A stretch of 64,000 bases of DNA from Mycoplasma sp. CAG:776 (GTDB lineage Bacteria > Bacillota_I > Bacilli_A > RF39 > UBA660): contig FR903078.1 of assembly GCA_000438195.1 (NCBI GenBank), positions 62,001-126,000 on the forward strand. The letters are read 5' to 3'. Position numbers and translations under genes: made by a program. This document shows, in pieces, positions 35,852 through 43,490 of this stretch; position 1 is the first letter of the stretch; each line of letters begins with the position of its first letter. The notes beneath the pieces are model-generated. The model had not been told where the DNA came from. It worked only from the letters and a program-made list of their open reading frames with translations, and made no database searches.

Positions 35852-35865
35852 ACTTACGCACCTCC

Positions 35866-35996
35866 ATATAATTAAAAAGATAGAATAAATTATATTCTAC
35901 CTTAAAAAACACATTAATAATCTTCACTATTATGGCTTTTTACCTATGAATATTCTTCATCAGGTGGAATATAATTCACTTTCCTCTTTCAATTTC
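35866..35996 (-). promoter_or_regulatory. L20-type leader of the infC operon
   Basis: The leader of about 130 nt ends in the hairpin TAGAATATAATTTATTCTA followed by CTTTTT, a premature terminator just before the infC ribosome site. Upstream helices include ATTCCACCTGATGAAGAAT and AAAAAGCCATAATAG. Bacilli infC operons are controlled by such an L20-binding leader. I infer the class from position and terminator; the L20 binding site was not verified. Confidence 0.6.
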
Positions 35997-36002
35997 TATA
36001 TT

Positions 36003-36031
36003 ATTATATCTTTATTATATTCATTTGTCAA
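36003..36031 (-). promoter_or_regulatory. promoter of infC-rpmI-rplT
   Basis: TTGACA (complement of 36026-36031) and TATAAT (complement of 36003-36008) have 17 bases between them, a perfect vegetative consensus. Confidence 0.85.
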
Positions 36032-36070
36032 GAAAAAATGTTATTTTTGCTTTTCCTTAAATGAAAAAGA

Positions 36071-36505
36071 CTAACTTAGCCTTTCTTTTACCATTTTACT
36101 AACCAAAGACATATCTGCATTGGTAATTCTAGTATTTAGTTCTTTCATAATTAATCCCATATCCTTCATACTAGTAGGATTTATTTCTTTAAATACTTGA
36201 TCAATTATTTTACTAATTTCATCTGCTGTCATCTCTTCAGGTAAATAAACACTTAAGATTTCTATCTCTTGTTCTAGTTTGGCAATTTCTTCATTTTTAT
36301 TATACTTTGCAAACTCACTAATAGAATCCTTTCTTGTTTTTACTTGTTTTTTTATTACACTCATTACTTCATCATCATTAAGTTCATGCTTTTTACTTAT
36401 AGAGTCTAATTGTAAAGCACTTTTTAGCATTCTTAAAACTGATAGTTTAAATTTATCACCATTTTTCATAGCCGTTTTTAAATCTTCAGCAATTTTACTA
36501 TTCAT
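36071..36505 (-). CDS. yqeY: GatB/YqeY domain protein
   Basis: The 144-residue helical protein matches the YqeY family: MNSKIAEDLKTAMKNGDKFK, VLRMLKSALQ, QEIEILSVYLPEEMTADEI, MKDMGLIMKELNTRITNADM. Family members resemble the tail domain of the GatB amidotransferase subunit and may bind tRNA, without a proven role. It lies directly downstream of rpsU as in many Bacillota (10-base gap, AGGTGATCAT ribosome site). Confidence 0.9.
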   Translation of the reverse strand: MNSKIAEDLKTAMKNGDKFKLSVLRMLKSALQLDSISKKHELNDDEVMSVIKKQVKTRKDSISEFAKYNKNEEIAKLEQEIEILSVYLPEEMTADEISKIIDQVFKEINPTSMKDMGLIMKELNTRITNADMSLVSKMVKERLS

Positions 36506-36514
36506 ATGATCACC

Positions 36515-36700
36515 TTAATAATTTCTATGCTTTCTTGCATTTTTAATTTGTTCTTTTTTTTCATTTCTTCTACGAACGCCTGGTTTTTCATAATGCTTTC
36601 TTTTCTTTAACTCTGAAGGGACACCGCTGCGGGCAACTTTTGTTTTAAATTTCTTTAATGCGCCATCAACATCTCCATTTTTAACTACTACTTTTGTCAT
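36515..36700 (-). CDS. rpsU: ribosomal protein S21
   Basis: The 61-residue basic protein is S21 (KNGDVDGALKKFKTKVARSG, HYEKPGVRRRNEKKEQIKNA). S21 helps mRNA anti-Shine-Dalgarno pairing on the 30S subunit. It has a good ribosome site (GGGAGGGATTTGTAA) and is followed by yqeY. Confidence 0.95.
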   Translation of the reverse strand: MTKVVVKNGDVDGALKKFKTKVARSGVPSELKKRKHYEKPGVRRRNEKKEQIKNARKHRNY

Positions 36701-36773
36701 TTACAAATCCCTCCCTTCATTTACTACAAATGATTATATCACCAAAGAACATGATAAGCAAGTTTTTTAGGCA

Positions 36774-36983
36774 CTAATTCACATTATTTTCTTCAATTTC
36801 TGGTATTATTTCTTCTCTTATTTCTAATTTTTGCTCTTTTAAATCTTCTTTAATATCATTTTTTAAAATATTTAGAAAATTATTTTTATAATTATTAACT
36901 AATAACACTGTTAACATCATTAAAATAAAGATTAAAAATAAAGAATAAACCATATAAGTAGCCATAAAACCTTTTTTATTCAT
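36774..36983 (-). CDS. small single-span protein, pseudopilin-like start
   Basis: The 69-residue protein has a pilin-like N terminus (MNKKGFMATYMVYSLFLIFI), one membrane helix to about residue 30, and a charged tail (KNDIKEDLKEQKLEIREEII). KKGF before a hydrophobic helix resembles a prepilin cleavage site, although the usual Glu at +5 is absent. It lies 60 bases after the three-peptide locus, behind a terminator, so it could also be that locus's immunity protein. Neither role is supported beyond this. Confidence 0.55.
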   Translation of the reverse strand: MNKKGFMATYMVYSLFLIFILMMLTVLLVNNYKNNFLNILKNDIKEDLKEQKLEIREEIIPEIEENNVN

Positions 36984-37010
36984 ATTATCACCATATGTTT
37001 TTATTATATC

Positions 37011-37040
37011 AAAAAAGGGTTCTAAGAAAAACCCTTTTTT
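37011..37040. terminator. terminator of the GG-peptide operon
   Basis: The 11-bp stem AAAAAAGGGTT / AACCCTTTTTT has a short loop and flanking A and T runs. Confidence 0.8.
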
Positions 37041-37042
37041 AT

Positions 37043-37186
37043 TTATTTTATTAAACGTTGGAGAGAGTATCCGATCATTTTACCTATTTCAATTGCTAAA
37101 TCTAGTAATCTAGCAAAAGCATTAATTAGCGTTCCATTTATTGCTCCTCCATAAATTTTAATTAATTCATGATCATTTATTTTCAT
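37043..37186 (-). CDS. GG-leader peptide 3 (bacteriocin or signal precursor)
   Basis: The 47-residue peptide is too short for usual gene calling. The leader MKINDHELIKIYGG ends in a double glycine after the ELxxI pattern, the mark of C39-peptidase substrates. The predicted mature part (33 residues, starting AINGTLINAFARLLDLAIEI) is an amphipathic helix ending in basic residues YSLQRLIK. It begins one base after the stop of peptide 2, with AAGGAG inside that gene as its ribosome site, so the peptides are translated together. The adjacent exporter with a C39 domain supports export and cleavage. Whether it kills or signals is not shown. Confidence 0.8.
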   Translation of the reverse strand: MKINDHELIKIYGGAINGTLINAFARLLDLAIEIGKMIGYSLQRLIK

Positions 37187-37187
37187 A

Positions 37188-37325
37188 TTAGTTCTCCTTC
37201 GGATAAAAATATCCATAAATAACAGAGGCTATAAAGGTAATAGCAATAGCTATCCCTCCCAGTATTCCGGCAGCTGAAATTCCGCCATTTATATTATGTA
37301 GTTCATAATCATTCAAATGTTTCAT
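37188..37325 (-). CDS. GG-leader peptide 2 (bacteriocin or signal precursor)
   Basis: The 45-residue peptide has the leader MKHLNDYELHNINGG, a textbook double-glycine leader (LxxYELxxIxGG). The predicted mature part (30 residues, starting ISAAGILGGIAIAITFIASV) is very hydrophobic with small-residue GxxxG-like spacing (SAAGILGG) and ends in GYFYPKEN. Such GxxxG-bearing peptides are typical of two-peptide (class IIb) bacteriocins that pair helix to helix in a membrane. The gene starts one base after peptide 1 ends, with the ribosome site AAGAGG inside peptide 1. Confidence 0.85.
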   Translation of the reverse strand: MKHLNDYELHNINGGISAAGILGGIAIAITFIASVIYGYFYPKEN

Positions 37326-37326
37326 T

Positions 37327-37458
37327 TTAACCTCTTAAATTCTTTAACGAGCAAATGGCTTTTACTAACGAAATTACACTAGATATTAAGTTAGTAACAA
37401 CACTAAAAAGGCCTCCTCCACTACAGTTTATCAATTCTTTATTTTCCATTCTTTTCAT
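37327..37458 (-). CDS. GG-leader peptide 1 (bacteriocin or signal precursor)
   Basis: The 43-residue peptide has the leader MKRMENKELINCSGG, with ELxxCxGG before the cleavage site. The predicted mature part (28 residues, starting GLFSVVTNLISSVISLVKAI) has one Cys (residue 36) and ends CSLKNLRG. An amphipathic helix is likely. The ribosome site GAGGAGG is five bases before the ATG, stronger than those of peptides 2 and 3. It follows the accessory gene by 14 bases. The extra Cys in the leader (residue 12) is unusual. Confidence 0.8.
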   Translation of the reverse strand: MKRMENKELINCSGGGLFSVVTNLISSVISLVKAICSLKNLRG

Positions 37459-37472
37459 AAGTTCCTCCTCTT

Positions 37473-37883
37473 TTAAAACATTTTATTCTTTATTTTTGTT
37501 ATAATTCTTTGTTTATTATAATAAAAATTTAAATCTACTATTTCATTATTATTTAAATTATTAGAAGTAGATAATACCATTTCATAATATGTTGTATAAT
37601 TTTGCTCATTTGCTTTTAATTCTTTTTTTATGATTTCATATTTTAAATTTTTATTATTGATTGTAATTAAAGAAAAATCTAAGTTGGTTGGTATAGCGGT
37701 AGTAATTGTACAAATATTGGTACAGCTAACAATTCCTTTAGCTTGATAGTGATCATAGACTTCTACTTTATTCATATAAGATACTAGAGTCAATAGAATT
37801 ACAATAATAAAAATGACTATTAAAAATCCCAGTTTTGGTTTTATTTTTAAGAATGCTATTTTATTATTAAAAATATCTAACAT
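37473..37883 (-). CDS. small membrane accessory protein of the peptide exporter
   Basis: The 136-residue protein has a cytosolic start, one membrane helix at about 17-37 (PKLGFLIVIFIIVILLTLV), and an extracellular domain with HYQAKGIVSCTNIC (Cys54, Cys58). KGIV after the membrane segment resembles the first strand of HlyD-type membrane fusion proteins such as MesE/LcnD, but it is far shorter than their 450 residues. It overlaps the exporter gene by seven bases and precedes the peptides, so a minimal fusion protein or a fold helper is likely. The Cys pair could form a disulfide. Confidence 0.65.
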   Translation of the reverse strand: MLDIFNNKIAFLKIKPKLGFLIVIFIIVILLTLVSYMNKVEVYDHYQAKGIVSCTNICTITTAIPTNLDFSLITINNKNLKYEIIKKELKANEQNYTTYYEMVLSTSNNLNNNEIVDLNFYYNKQRIITKIKNKMF

Positions 37884-39931
37884 AACTCTCCTAGACGAAT
37901 AATCTTTGTAAATTTATCCTCAACATTTTTATGGGTAACATAAATTAAAGTATTATTTTTAAAATACGTAAAAATATTGTCTAAAATTTCTTTTTCCATA
38001 TTAACATTCACTTCACTTAATGCTTCATCTAAGATAATTATCTTAGCCTTTTTTAGCAAGGCTCTTGCTAGAATAATCCTTTGCTTTTCTCCTCCACTTA
38101 AGTTATTTAGAGAAGCATTTATAATAGTGTTATATCGATTTGGTCTTTTATTTATGATTTCTTCTAATTTACAAATTTTACATACTTGTTTAAATTTTTC
38201 ATCTGAAATATTTCGGAAGCATATGATATTCTCGCGAATTGTTCCTGTAAAAAGTTTTTCATTTTGGCCTACATATAGGATATTTTCTCTGATAGCTTTT
38301 AAACTATAATCACATTCACTCGTATTATTAAATTCTATATTTCCAGAATAAGTGCCTAAACTTCGATAAATAAGTTTGCAGATGGTACTTTTACCACTTC
38401 CCGATGGACCACTTAACAAAACTTTTTCTTTACTTTTTATAGCGAAATTCACTTTATTTATTATTTTATTAAATAAATCATAAGAATAAGTTAAGTCTTT
38501 TACTTCAATATTTGGATCTATTAAATGCTTTAACCCTCCTTGTTCTTTTTCTATTTCAGTTGCTAAAAATTCACTTAATTTACTAAATGAGGCTTTTAAA
38601 TAATTATATTTTGGCATTAAATCAACTAATTTCTTTACTGGATTAAATAAATAGAGAATAACACTATTAAAAGTAACTAAACTTAATAGTTCTAATTCCC
38701 CTTTATAAATTAAATAAATTCCTAAAGTTGTAATCATAAATAATCCGACTTCATAAATAAAATTCTTCAATAGTTCAATTATATTTAAAATGCTCATAAA
38801 AGAAAAATTGCTTTTTAGCATTAATATTAATTTATTTTCAATTCGGTATATAAATTCTCGAACTAAATTTAAATTTTTAATACTAAAATTCATGTCTACA
38901 TTTTCAATTAATGTTGTGTTGAAATTTGTTGTTGTTTCTATATTCTCTTTTACTTTATGATAGATCACTTTACTAAATAAAAGTCCTACTATTAAATAAA
39001 TAATAATTATAAAACAAAGAAGAAAAAATAATTTACTATTTATTAAAAATAGTGTTACTATCGCACCAAATATCAAAATCGTATTTAAAATTAAGGTAGC
39101 AAAAATTTCAGAAAATAAATTTTTTGTATTACTTAATTCATCAATTCTGGTTACTATTTCTCCAGTTGTACGATTTTGAATAAATTTCAAAGGGAGTTTA
39201 AATATATGCTCTAAGAACATAGAAAATAATTCGGTGTCTAGATTTTTGTTAAGATAATTGAGGTAATAGGTTTTTATATAATTTATGATAATTTTAAAAA
39301 GAAGTATAATAAAAAAGAGAATTACGATAAATTTAATGAATTTAGCTTCTTGCCCTTCTTGAATACAAGATATACTTATTTGAAAATAAAAATTTCCAAT
39401 TATGGTTAAAAGCATTAAAACAATATTAGTAATTATGATTTTTAAAAACAAATATTTATGTTTTATTAATAATTTACCAAATAATCCTACTATGGAAAGT
39501 TCTTTGGTATATCTTAATATATTATTACTAGGTGTTGCTAATATTAAAATGTTATCCCAAATATTCAGAAATTCCTGAATTAACATTTTTACTTTTCCTT
39601 TAGCCGGGTCCATAAGATAAACATATTTTTCGTTTGCTTTATAGATTACTACAAAATGTTGTAGCCCATTTGTTAGTTGAACATGAGCTATAGCAGGGAA
39701 ATAAATATTTTCGTCTAAAATGTTTTCTGCTTTTACTCCAATCGCATCAAATCCATAACCACATAAAGCTTTTATTATATGAAATGCTGTTGTTCCGTTC
39801 ATATTTGTACAAGTATCATCCCTTACTTTCTCTAATGGAACATAGCCACCATAATACTTTAAAATGGATTCTATACAACAAGCGCCACAATCTTTTAAAT
39901 CACGTTGTTTTACTACTTCTATCTTAGGCAT
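37877..39931 (-). CDS. peptidase-containing ABC exporter (C39, bacteriocin type)
   Basis: The 684-residue exporter carries an N-terminal C39 cysteine protease (Cys15 in KDCGACC, His92 in LQHFVVI, Asp108 in MDPAKG), then a six-helix membrane domain (KLPLKFIQNRTTGEIVTRID) and an ATPase domain (GPSGSGKST near residue 500, NLSGGEKQRI, IIILDEALSEV). Such PCATs cut double-glycine leaders and export the peptide. Everything needed is present and intact. The three GG peptides follow in the same operon. Transcription is divergent from the XRE gene at 40086. Confidence 0.92.
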   Translation of the reverse strand: MPKIEVVKQRDLKDCGACCIESILKYYGGYVPLEKVRDDTCTNMNGTTAFHIIKALCGYGFDAIGVKAENILDENIYFPAIAHVQLTNGLQHFVVIYKANEKYVYLMDPAKGKVKMLIQEFLNIWDNILILATPSNNILRYTKELSIVGLFGKLLIKHKYLFLKIIITNIVLMLLTIIGNFYFQISISCIQEGQEAKFIKFIVILFFIILLFKIIINYIKTYYLNYLNKNLDTELFSMFLEHIFKLPLKFIQNRTTGEIVTRIDELSNTKNLFSEIFATLILNTILIFGAIVTLFLINSKLFFLLCFIIIIYLIVGLLFSKVIYHKVKENIETTTNFNTTLIENVDMNFSIKNLNLVREFIYRIENKLILMLKSNFSFMSILNIIELLKNFIYEVGLFMITTLGIYLIYKGELELLSLVTFNSVILYLFNPVKKLVDLMPKYNYLKASFSKLSEFLATEIEKEQGGLKHLIDPNIEVKDLTYSYDLFNKIINKVNFAIKSKEKVLLSGPSGSGKSTICKLIYRSLGTYSGNIEFNNTSECDYSLKAIRENILYVGQNEKLFTGTIRENIICFRNISDEKFKQVCKICKLEEIINKRPNRYNTIINASLNNLSGGEKQRIILARALLKKAKIIILDEALSEVNVNMEKEILDNIFTYFKNNTLIYVTHKNVEDKFTKIIRLGELC

Positions 39932-40085
39932 CTATTTTCCTCCCTTCACTACTATTTATTACCCCTTTTTTATTCATTTCCTTTATTTTTTTAGAATATG
40001 GGTTCATATTTTAAAAGGAGTTCCACCGTTCGACAATTTTTGCATTTTTTTTGGATATACTATACAACTCGAAAGGAGGAATACT

Positions 40086-40535
40086 ATGCAAGATGGCATG
40101 TTAATTTCAAAGCTTAGATCAGAGCACAATCTATCACAAAAAGATATGGCACGATTTCTTAAAGTAACTTTATCATCTTATAAACTTTATGAAGCCAATA
40201 TTCGACCAATGAGAATAGAAGAATTAAATCAACTTAGTAATTATTTTAAAATTTCTTTAAATACTTTACTGGGATTAAGTAAGAATATAAATGAATTTGG
40301 TCCGTTTGATCTTGATTTTAAATATTTGAAGTTTAGTCTAAAATATGTACGTAAAATACATAGAGTTACTCAGCAAGAACTGGCAAAAGAATTTAAAATT
40401 TCTATCCCAACTATTCATCGATATGAGAGTAATCCACAGAATTTAAAAGTAGATTATTTACATTTCTTTGCTACTAAATTTCATGTATCAATTGATTATA
40501 TTTGTGGTAAAACACTCAAAAAAGAAGTACTCTAA
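40086..40535 (+). CDS. tandem-HTH XRE regulator next to the peptide exporter
   Basis: The 149-residue protein consists of two Cro/C1-type HTH domains in tandem, at about 1-62 (KLRSEHNLSQKDMARFLKVT) and 76-140 (VTQQELAKEFKISIPTIHRY). Each is followed by the YFKISLNTLLGL / KFHVSIDYICGK element. I chose the ATG at 40086 because GAAAGGAGGAATACT precedes it. It is divergent from the C39 exporter, with about 150 bases between them, so it probably controls the peptide operon. Two sister proteins exist at 54082 and 61594. Confidence 0.8.
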   Translation: MQDGMLISKLRSEHNLSQKDMARFLKVTLSSYKLYEANIRPMRIEELNQLSNYFKISLNTLLGLSKNINEFGPFDLDFKYLKFSLKYVRKIHRVTQQELAKEFKISIPTIHRYESNPQNLKVDYLHFFATKFHVSIDYICGKTLKKEVL

Positions 40536-40556
40536 GATTATTTGAGTACTTCTTTT
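40520..40556. terminator. bidirectional terminator between XRE and permease genes
   Basis: The perfect 13-bp stem AAAAGAAGTACTC / GAGTACTTCTTTT also encodes the last codons of both convergent genes. Confidence 0.85.
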
Positions 40557-41695
40557 AATAAAACTTCATCATCTTTAAATAAATTATATTTTTTTACTAT
40601 AAATCTAAATATCACTTTTAATAAAGCAATGCATGGTGTTGCAATAATCATACCAACAATACCAAAGTAATGCGCAAATACTAGTAACCCAATCATAATT
40701 GTTACAGGATGTAGATGAGTTGTTTTGCTCATCACAATTGGTTGTAAAACATAATTTTCTAATAATTGAACTACTACACAAATGATTAAAACTGCAATTC
40801 CTGTAATGGTTCCTTGACTAAAGCCTACAATAACTGCAGCCGCTCCACCAATGTATGGTCCAATATATGGAATTAAATCGGTTAAGCCACAGAATAATCC
40901 GAATAATAACGGTGCATTTAATCCTGTTATTGCAAAACCAATTGTATCACCTACAAATACCATAAACGCGACTAAAAGAGTTCCACTTATGGTCTTTCTT
41001 ACTTCTTTGCCAATATCAGTTATTAATACTTCAATTTCATATTTATTCTTGTTTGGTACTAATTTTAGAAAATGCTTTGTAATTGCGTCAAAATCAAACA
41101 ACATATATAGACCAATTACTAAACTTATTAAAATAGTTCCTAATCCAGATGCCAGACTTCCTAATATTCCTATTAATGACGTTGGAAGAGAATTAGTAAA
41201 GTTAATTAAATAGCCACCTACGCCATCAAATAAATTATCTTTAAATCCTGTTAAATCTATGCCACTAATAGATATTTGATTAATAAAATCATCTATAAAA
41301 GTACTAAATTTGTCCAAAATAGATGGAAGAGTTGCAATTAATTCGTTAATTTGCGTATATAAAGTTGGAACTAACATCCTTAAAAAGAAATAAATAAATA
41401 GTAAAAATACAGTATATACTAGTAAACTTCCTACGATCCGAGGAATTCCTTTTTTATTTAACTTCTTGACAATGGGATTAAATAACCACGCAATGACAAA
41501 TCCAATAAATAATGGAGCTAAAACTTTAAGAAAGGTCAAAAGAATATTCCAAACATTTAAATTTTTTAGAATAATTGTACCACACAAAACAATTGCTACT
41601 ATCATAACAATATATAATAATTTTAAAATCTTTTTAGTTAATGATACAACTTCATTTACTTCTTTATTGTCAATTTCCTTAAAGTTTTTCTTCAT
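40538..41695 (-). CDS. AI-2E family transporter-like membrane protein
   Basis: The 385-residue membrane protein has about eight helices and the pattern of PF01594: LFIGFVIAWLFNPIVKKLNK, LMLFDF-like YMLFDFDAITKHFLKLVPN, LTDLIPYIGPYIGGAAAVIV, and VLQPIVMSKTTHLHPVTIMI. Members were linked to autoinducer-2 export or Na+/H+ antiport; the substrate is not established. It is the gene after frr on the same strand (one-base gap region). Confidence 0.85.
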   Translation of the reverse strand: MKKNFKEIDNKEVNEVVSLTKKILKLLYIVMIVAIVLCGTIILKNLNVWNILLTFLKVLAPLFIGFVIAWLFNPIVKKLNKKGIPRIVGSLLVYTVFLLFIYFFLRMLVPTLYTQINELIATLPSILDKFSTFIDDFINQISISGIDLTGFKDNLFDGVGGYLINFTNSLPTSLIGILGSLASGLGTILISLVIGLYMLFDFDAITKHFLKLVPNKNKYEIEVLITDIGKEVRKTISGTLLVAFMVFVGDTIGFAITGLNAPLLFGLFCGLTDLIPYIGPYIGGAAAVIVGFSQGTITGIAVLIICVVVQLLENYVLQPIVMSKTTHLHPVTIMIGLLVFAHYFGIVGMIIATPCIALLKVIFRFIVKKYNLFKDDEVLLKEVLK

Positions 41696-41696
41696 A

Positions 41697-42227
41697 TTAA
41701 ACCCTCATTAATTCTGTTTCTTTTTCTTTAAATATCTCATCTATTTTCTTATTATATTCGTTTACTTGTTCTTGTATGTCATTTAAAAATGTTTTTTCTT
41801 CATCTTCTGGTAATTCTTGCTTTTTTATTTCAGTATTTGCATCTTGTCTAATATTTCTTAGAGCTACTTTGGCTTCCTCACATACTCCTTTGGCCATTTT
41901 AACATATTCTTTTCTTTTTTCTTCTGTAAGCTCTGGAACCGTTAAAATAATCATTTCACCATTGTTTACAGGGGTAATACCAATATTTGCTTCATTAATT
42001 GCCCTTTCAATTTCTTTTAACGCACCTTTGTCAAACGGTTTAATCATTAAACTACGTGCTTCTGGCACAGTAATATTGGCTAGAGATTGAATTGGAGTAG
42101 GTACTCCATAATAACTAGCATTAATTCCATTTAACATAGCTGGGTTTGCTCTTCCAGCTCTAATGTTTAATAGTTTATTTTCTAAACTTTCAATTGTTTT
42201 TTTGAACTTTAATTCTGTTTCGTCCAT
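41697..42227 (-). CDS. frr: ribosome recycling factor
   Basis: RRF splits post-termination ribosomes with EF-G. The 176-residue product has NIRAGRANPAML, SLANITVPEARSLMIKPFDK, ANIGITPVNNGEMIILTVPE, LTEEKRKEYVKMAKGVCEEA, and LPEDEEKTFLNDIQ. It is of normal length. The start has AGGAGGAATATTAAAAAT. The usual neighbours tsf and rpsB are upstream, but pyrH is missing and two anchored proteins lie in between. Confidence 0.95.
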   Translation of the reverse strand: MDETELKFKKTIESLENKLLNIRAGRANPAMLNGINASYYGVPTPIQSLANITVPEARSLMIKPFDKGALKEIERAINEANIGITPVNNGEMIILTVPELTEEKRKEYVKMAKGVCEEAKVALRNIRQDANTEIKKQELPEDEEKTFLNDIQEQVNEYNKKIDEIFKEKETELMRV

Positions 42228-42302
42228 ATTTTTAATATTCCTCCTAAAATTGATTTTATACTATCATTATACTTAAGTTCTTATACTTTTACAAGTATAA
42301 CC

Positions 42303-42806
42303 TTATTCTAAAGTTTCTATATATTCTAAAAAACTGACCATGTTTTTTTGTTCTACACCTCCTGGTATTCCAGCTATGAATTGATTATTTTTAAAAGCAA
42401 GAATAACTGGTGTGAAATTTATATAGTTCGTTATATCAGGATAGCTAGTAAGTAGATCCTGATAAGCTAGTGTTTTTTCTATACCGCTTTCTTTTTCTAA
42501 ATAATAAAGATTAAACTTATAAACATCTTTTAAATCGGATAATATAGTGCTTATTTTTTTAGTTGCTTCTTCTTCTTCCTTTCCTATAAATATTAGAATA
42601 GTTTCTTCTTCCTCTATGATATTTTTTAGTTCTTCTATAGCAACCTTTTTGGCATAAGATATATCAAATTCATAAATCTGCTCTATATTTTGCTGTTCCG
42701 TTTCTGATGTTTCTACATTTTCTTTAATAAAAAATAATTCATAAGTTATAAATATTACTATCCCTATTACAATGGTAATTAAGCTAGTTAACAATAATCT
42801 TTTCAT
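42303..42806 (-). CDS. membrane-anchored thioredoxin-fold-like protein, no CxxC
   Basis: The 167-residue protein has a membrane anchor (LLLTSLITIVIGIVIFITYE, about 4-23) and an external domain with the thioredoxin-like strand order: ETILIFIGKEEEEATKKIST, FNLYYLEKES, FTPVILAFKNNQFIAGIPGG. The strand that usually ends in WCxxC reads FIGKEEEEA here, so it has no redox cysteines; the cis-Pro loop FTPVIL is kept. It overlaps its partner gene upstream by four bases. Function unknown. Confidence 0.65.
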   Translation of the reverse strand: MKRLLLTSLITIVIGIVIFITYELFFIKENVETSETEQQNIEQIYEFDISYAKKVAIEELKNIIEEEETILIFIGKEEEEATKKISTILSDLKDVYKFNLYYLEKESGIEKTLAYQDLLTSYPDITNYINFTPVILAFKNNQFIAGIPGGVEQKNMVSFLEYIETLE

Positions 42807-43378
42807 TCTAAATATTCCTCAAACATTGAATTAAATAAATTATATTTGGCACCTGCTCTATACTCGTTCCAATAAATTTCTGGTGTTAGATTTCCCCTTA
42901 TAAAAGCTGTTTCATTATCAAATGCTATTACTTTACCATCTTTTACTATTACTAGAGTTGGAGCATATATCTCTTGAGTACCATCATCTAATGTTATTAA
43001 ATAATTTGATAAATTTAAAACTATGCTTTGATAAGTTGCATTATGATTTTCCCGATCTTCATAAAAATCATAATATAATATCTCTTTTATTCCTGCATCT
43101 TTGGCAGCCTCATTTAAAATATTGGCATAATAGCCACTCCAAACATTTTCTGGATATCCCATAAAAATAATTGCATCTTTTTTTAATTCGGTAGAAACTT
43201 CTACAGCGTTTACATACTTGAATACATTTTCTTTATTTACATTAACATAGTCTTGATCAAATTTTTCATTATCCACTACTACTTTTTTGTCAAAATCTCT
43301 TGTTCCTATTACAATAAATCCAATTATAATTGCTATGAACGTTAATCCTTGTAATACTCTTTTTATTTTCTTCTTCAT
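42803..43378 (-). CDS. membrane-anchored thioredoxin-fold-like protein, no CxxC
   Basis: The ~191-residue protein has an anchor (VLQGLTFIAIIIGFIVIG, about 8-25) and a thioredoxin-like domain: AIIFMGYPENVWSGYYANIL (WCxxC replaced by ENVWSGY), ILYYDFYEDRENHNATYQSI and YAPTLVIVKDGKVIAFDNET with the cis-Pro motif YAPTLV. It lacks the active-site cysteines, like its neighbour. I chose the ATG at 43378; GTG codons upstream are alternatives. The pair is co-transcribed between tsf and frr. Confidence 0.65.
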   Translation of the reverse strand: MKKKIKRVLQGLTFIAIIIGFIVIGTRDFDKKVVVDNEKFDQDYVNVNKENVFKYVNAVEVSTELKKDAIIFMGYPENVWSGYYANILNEAAKDAGIKEILYYDFYEDRENHNATYQSIVLNLSNYLITLDDGTQEIYAPTLVIVKDGKVIAFDNETAFIRGNLTPEIYWNEYRAGAKYNLFNSMFEEYLE

Positions 43379-43490
43379 GTTTTTCACCACACTTTTATTA
43401 TAGCATTTTCGTTCTATAAAATTAAGAAAAAACCTTTTCTTCTGTTAAATAAATGTATAGAAAAAAGAAAAACTCTTCTACCAAAGAGTT

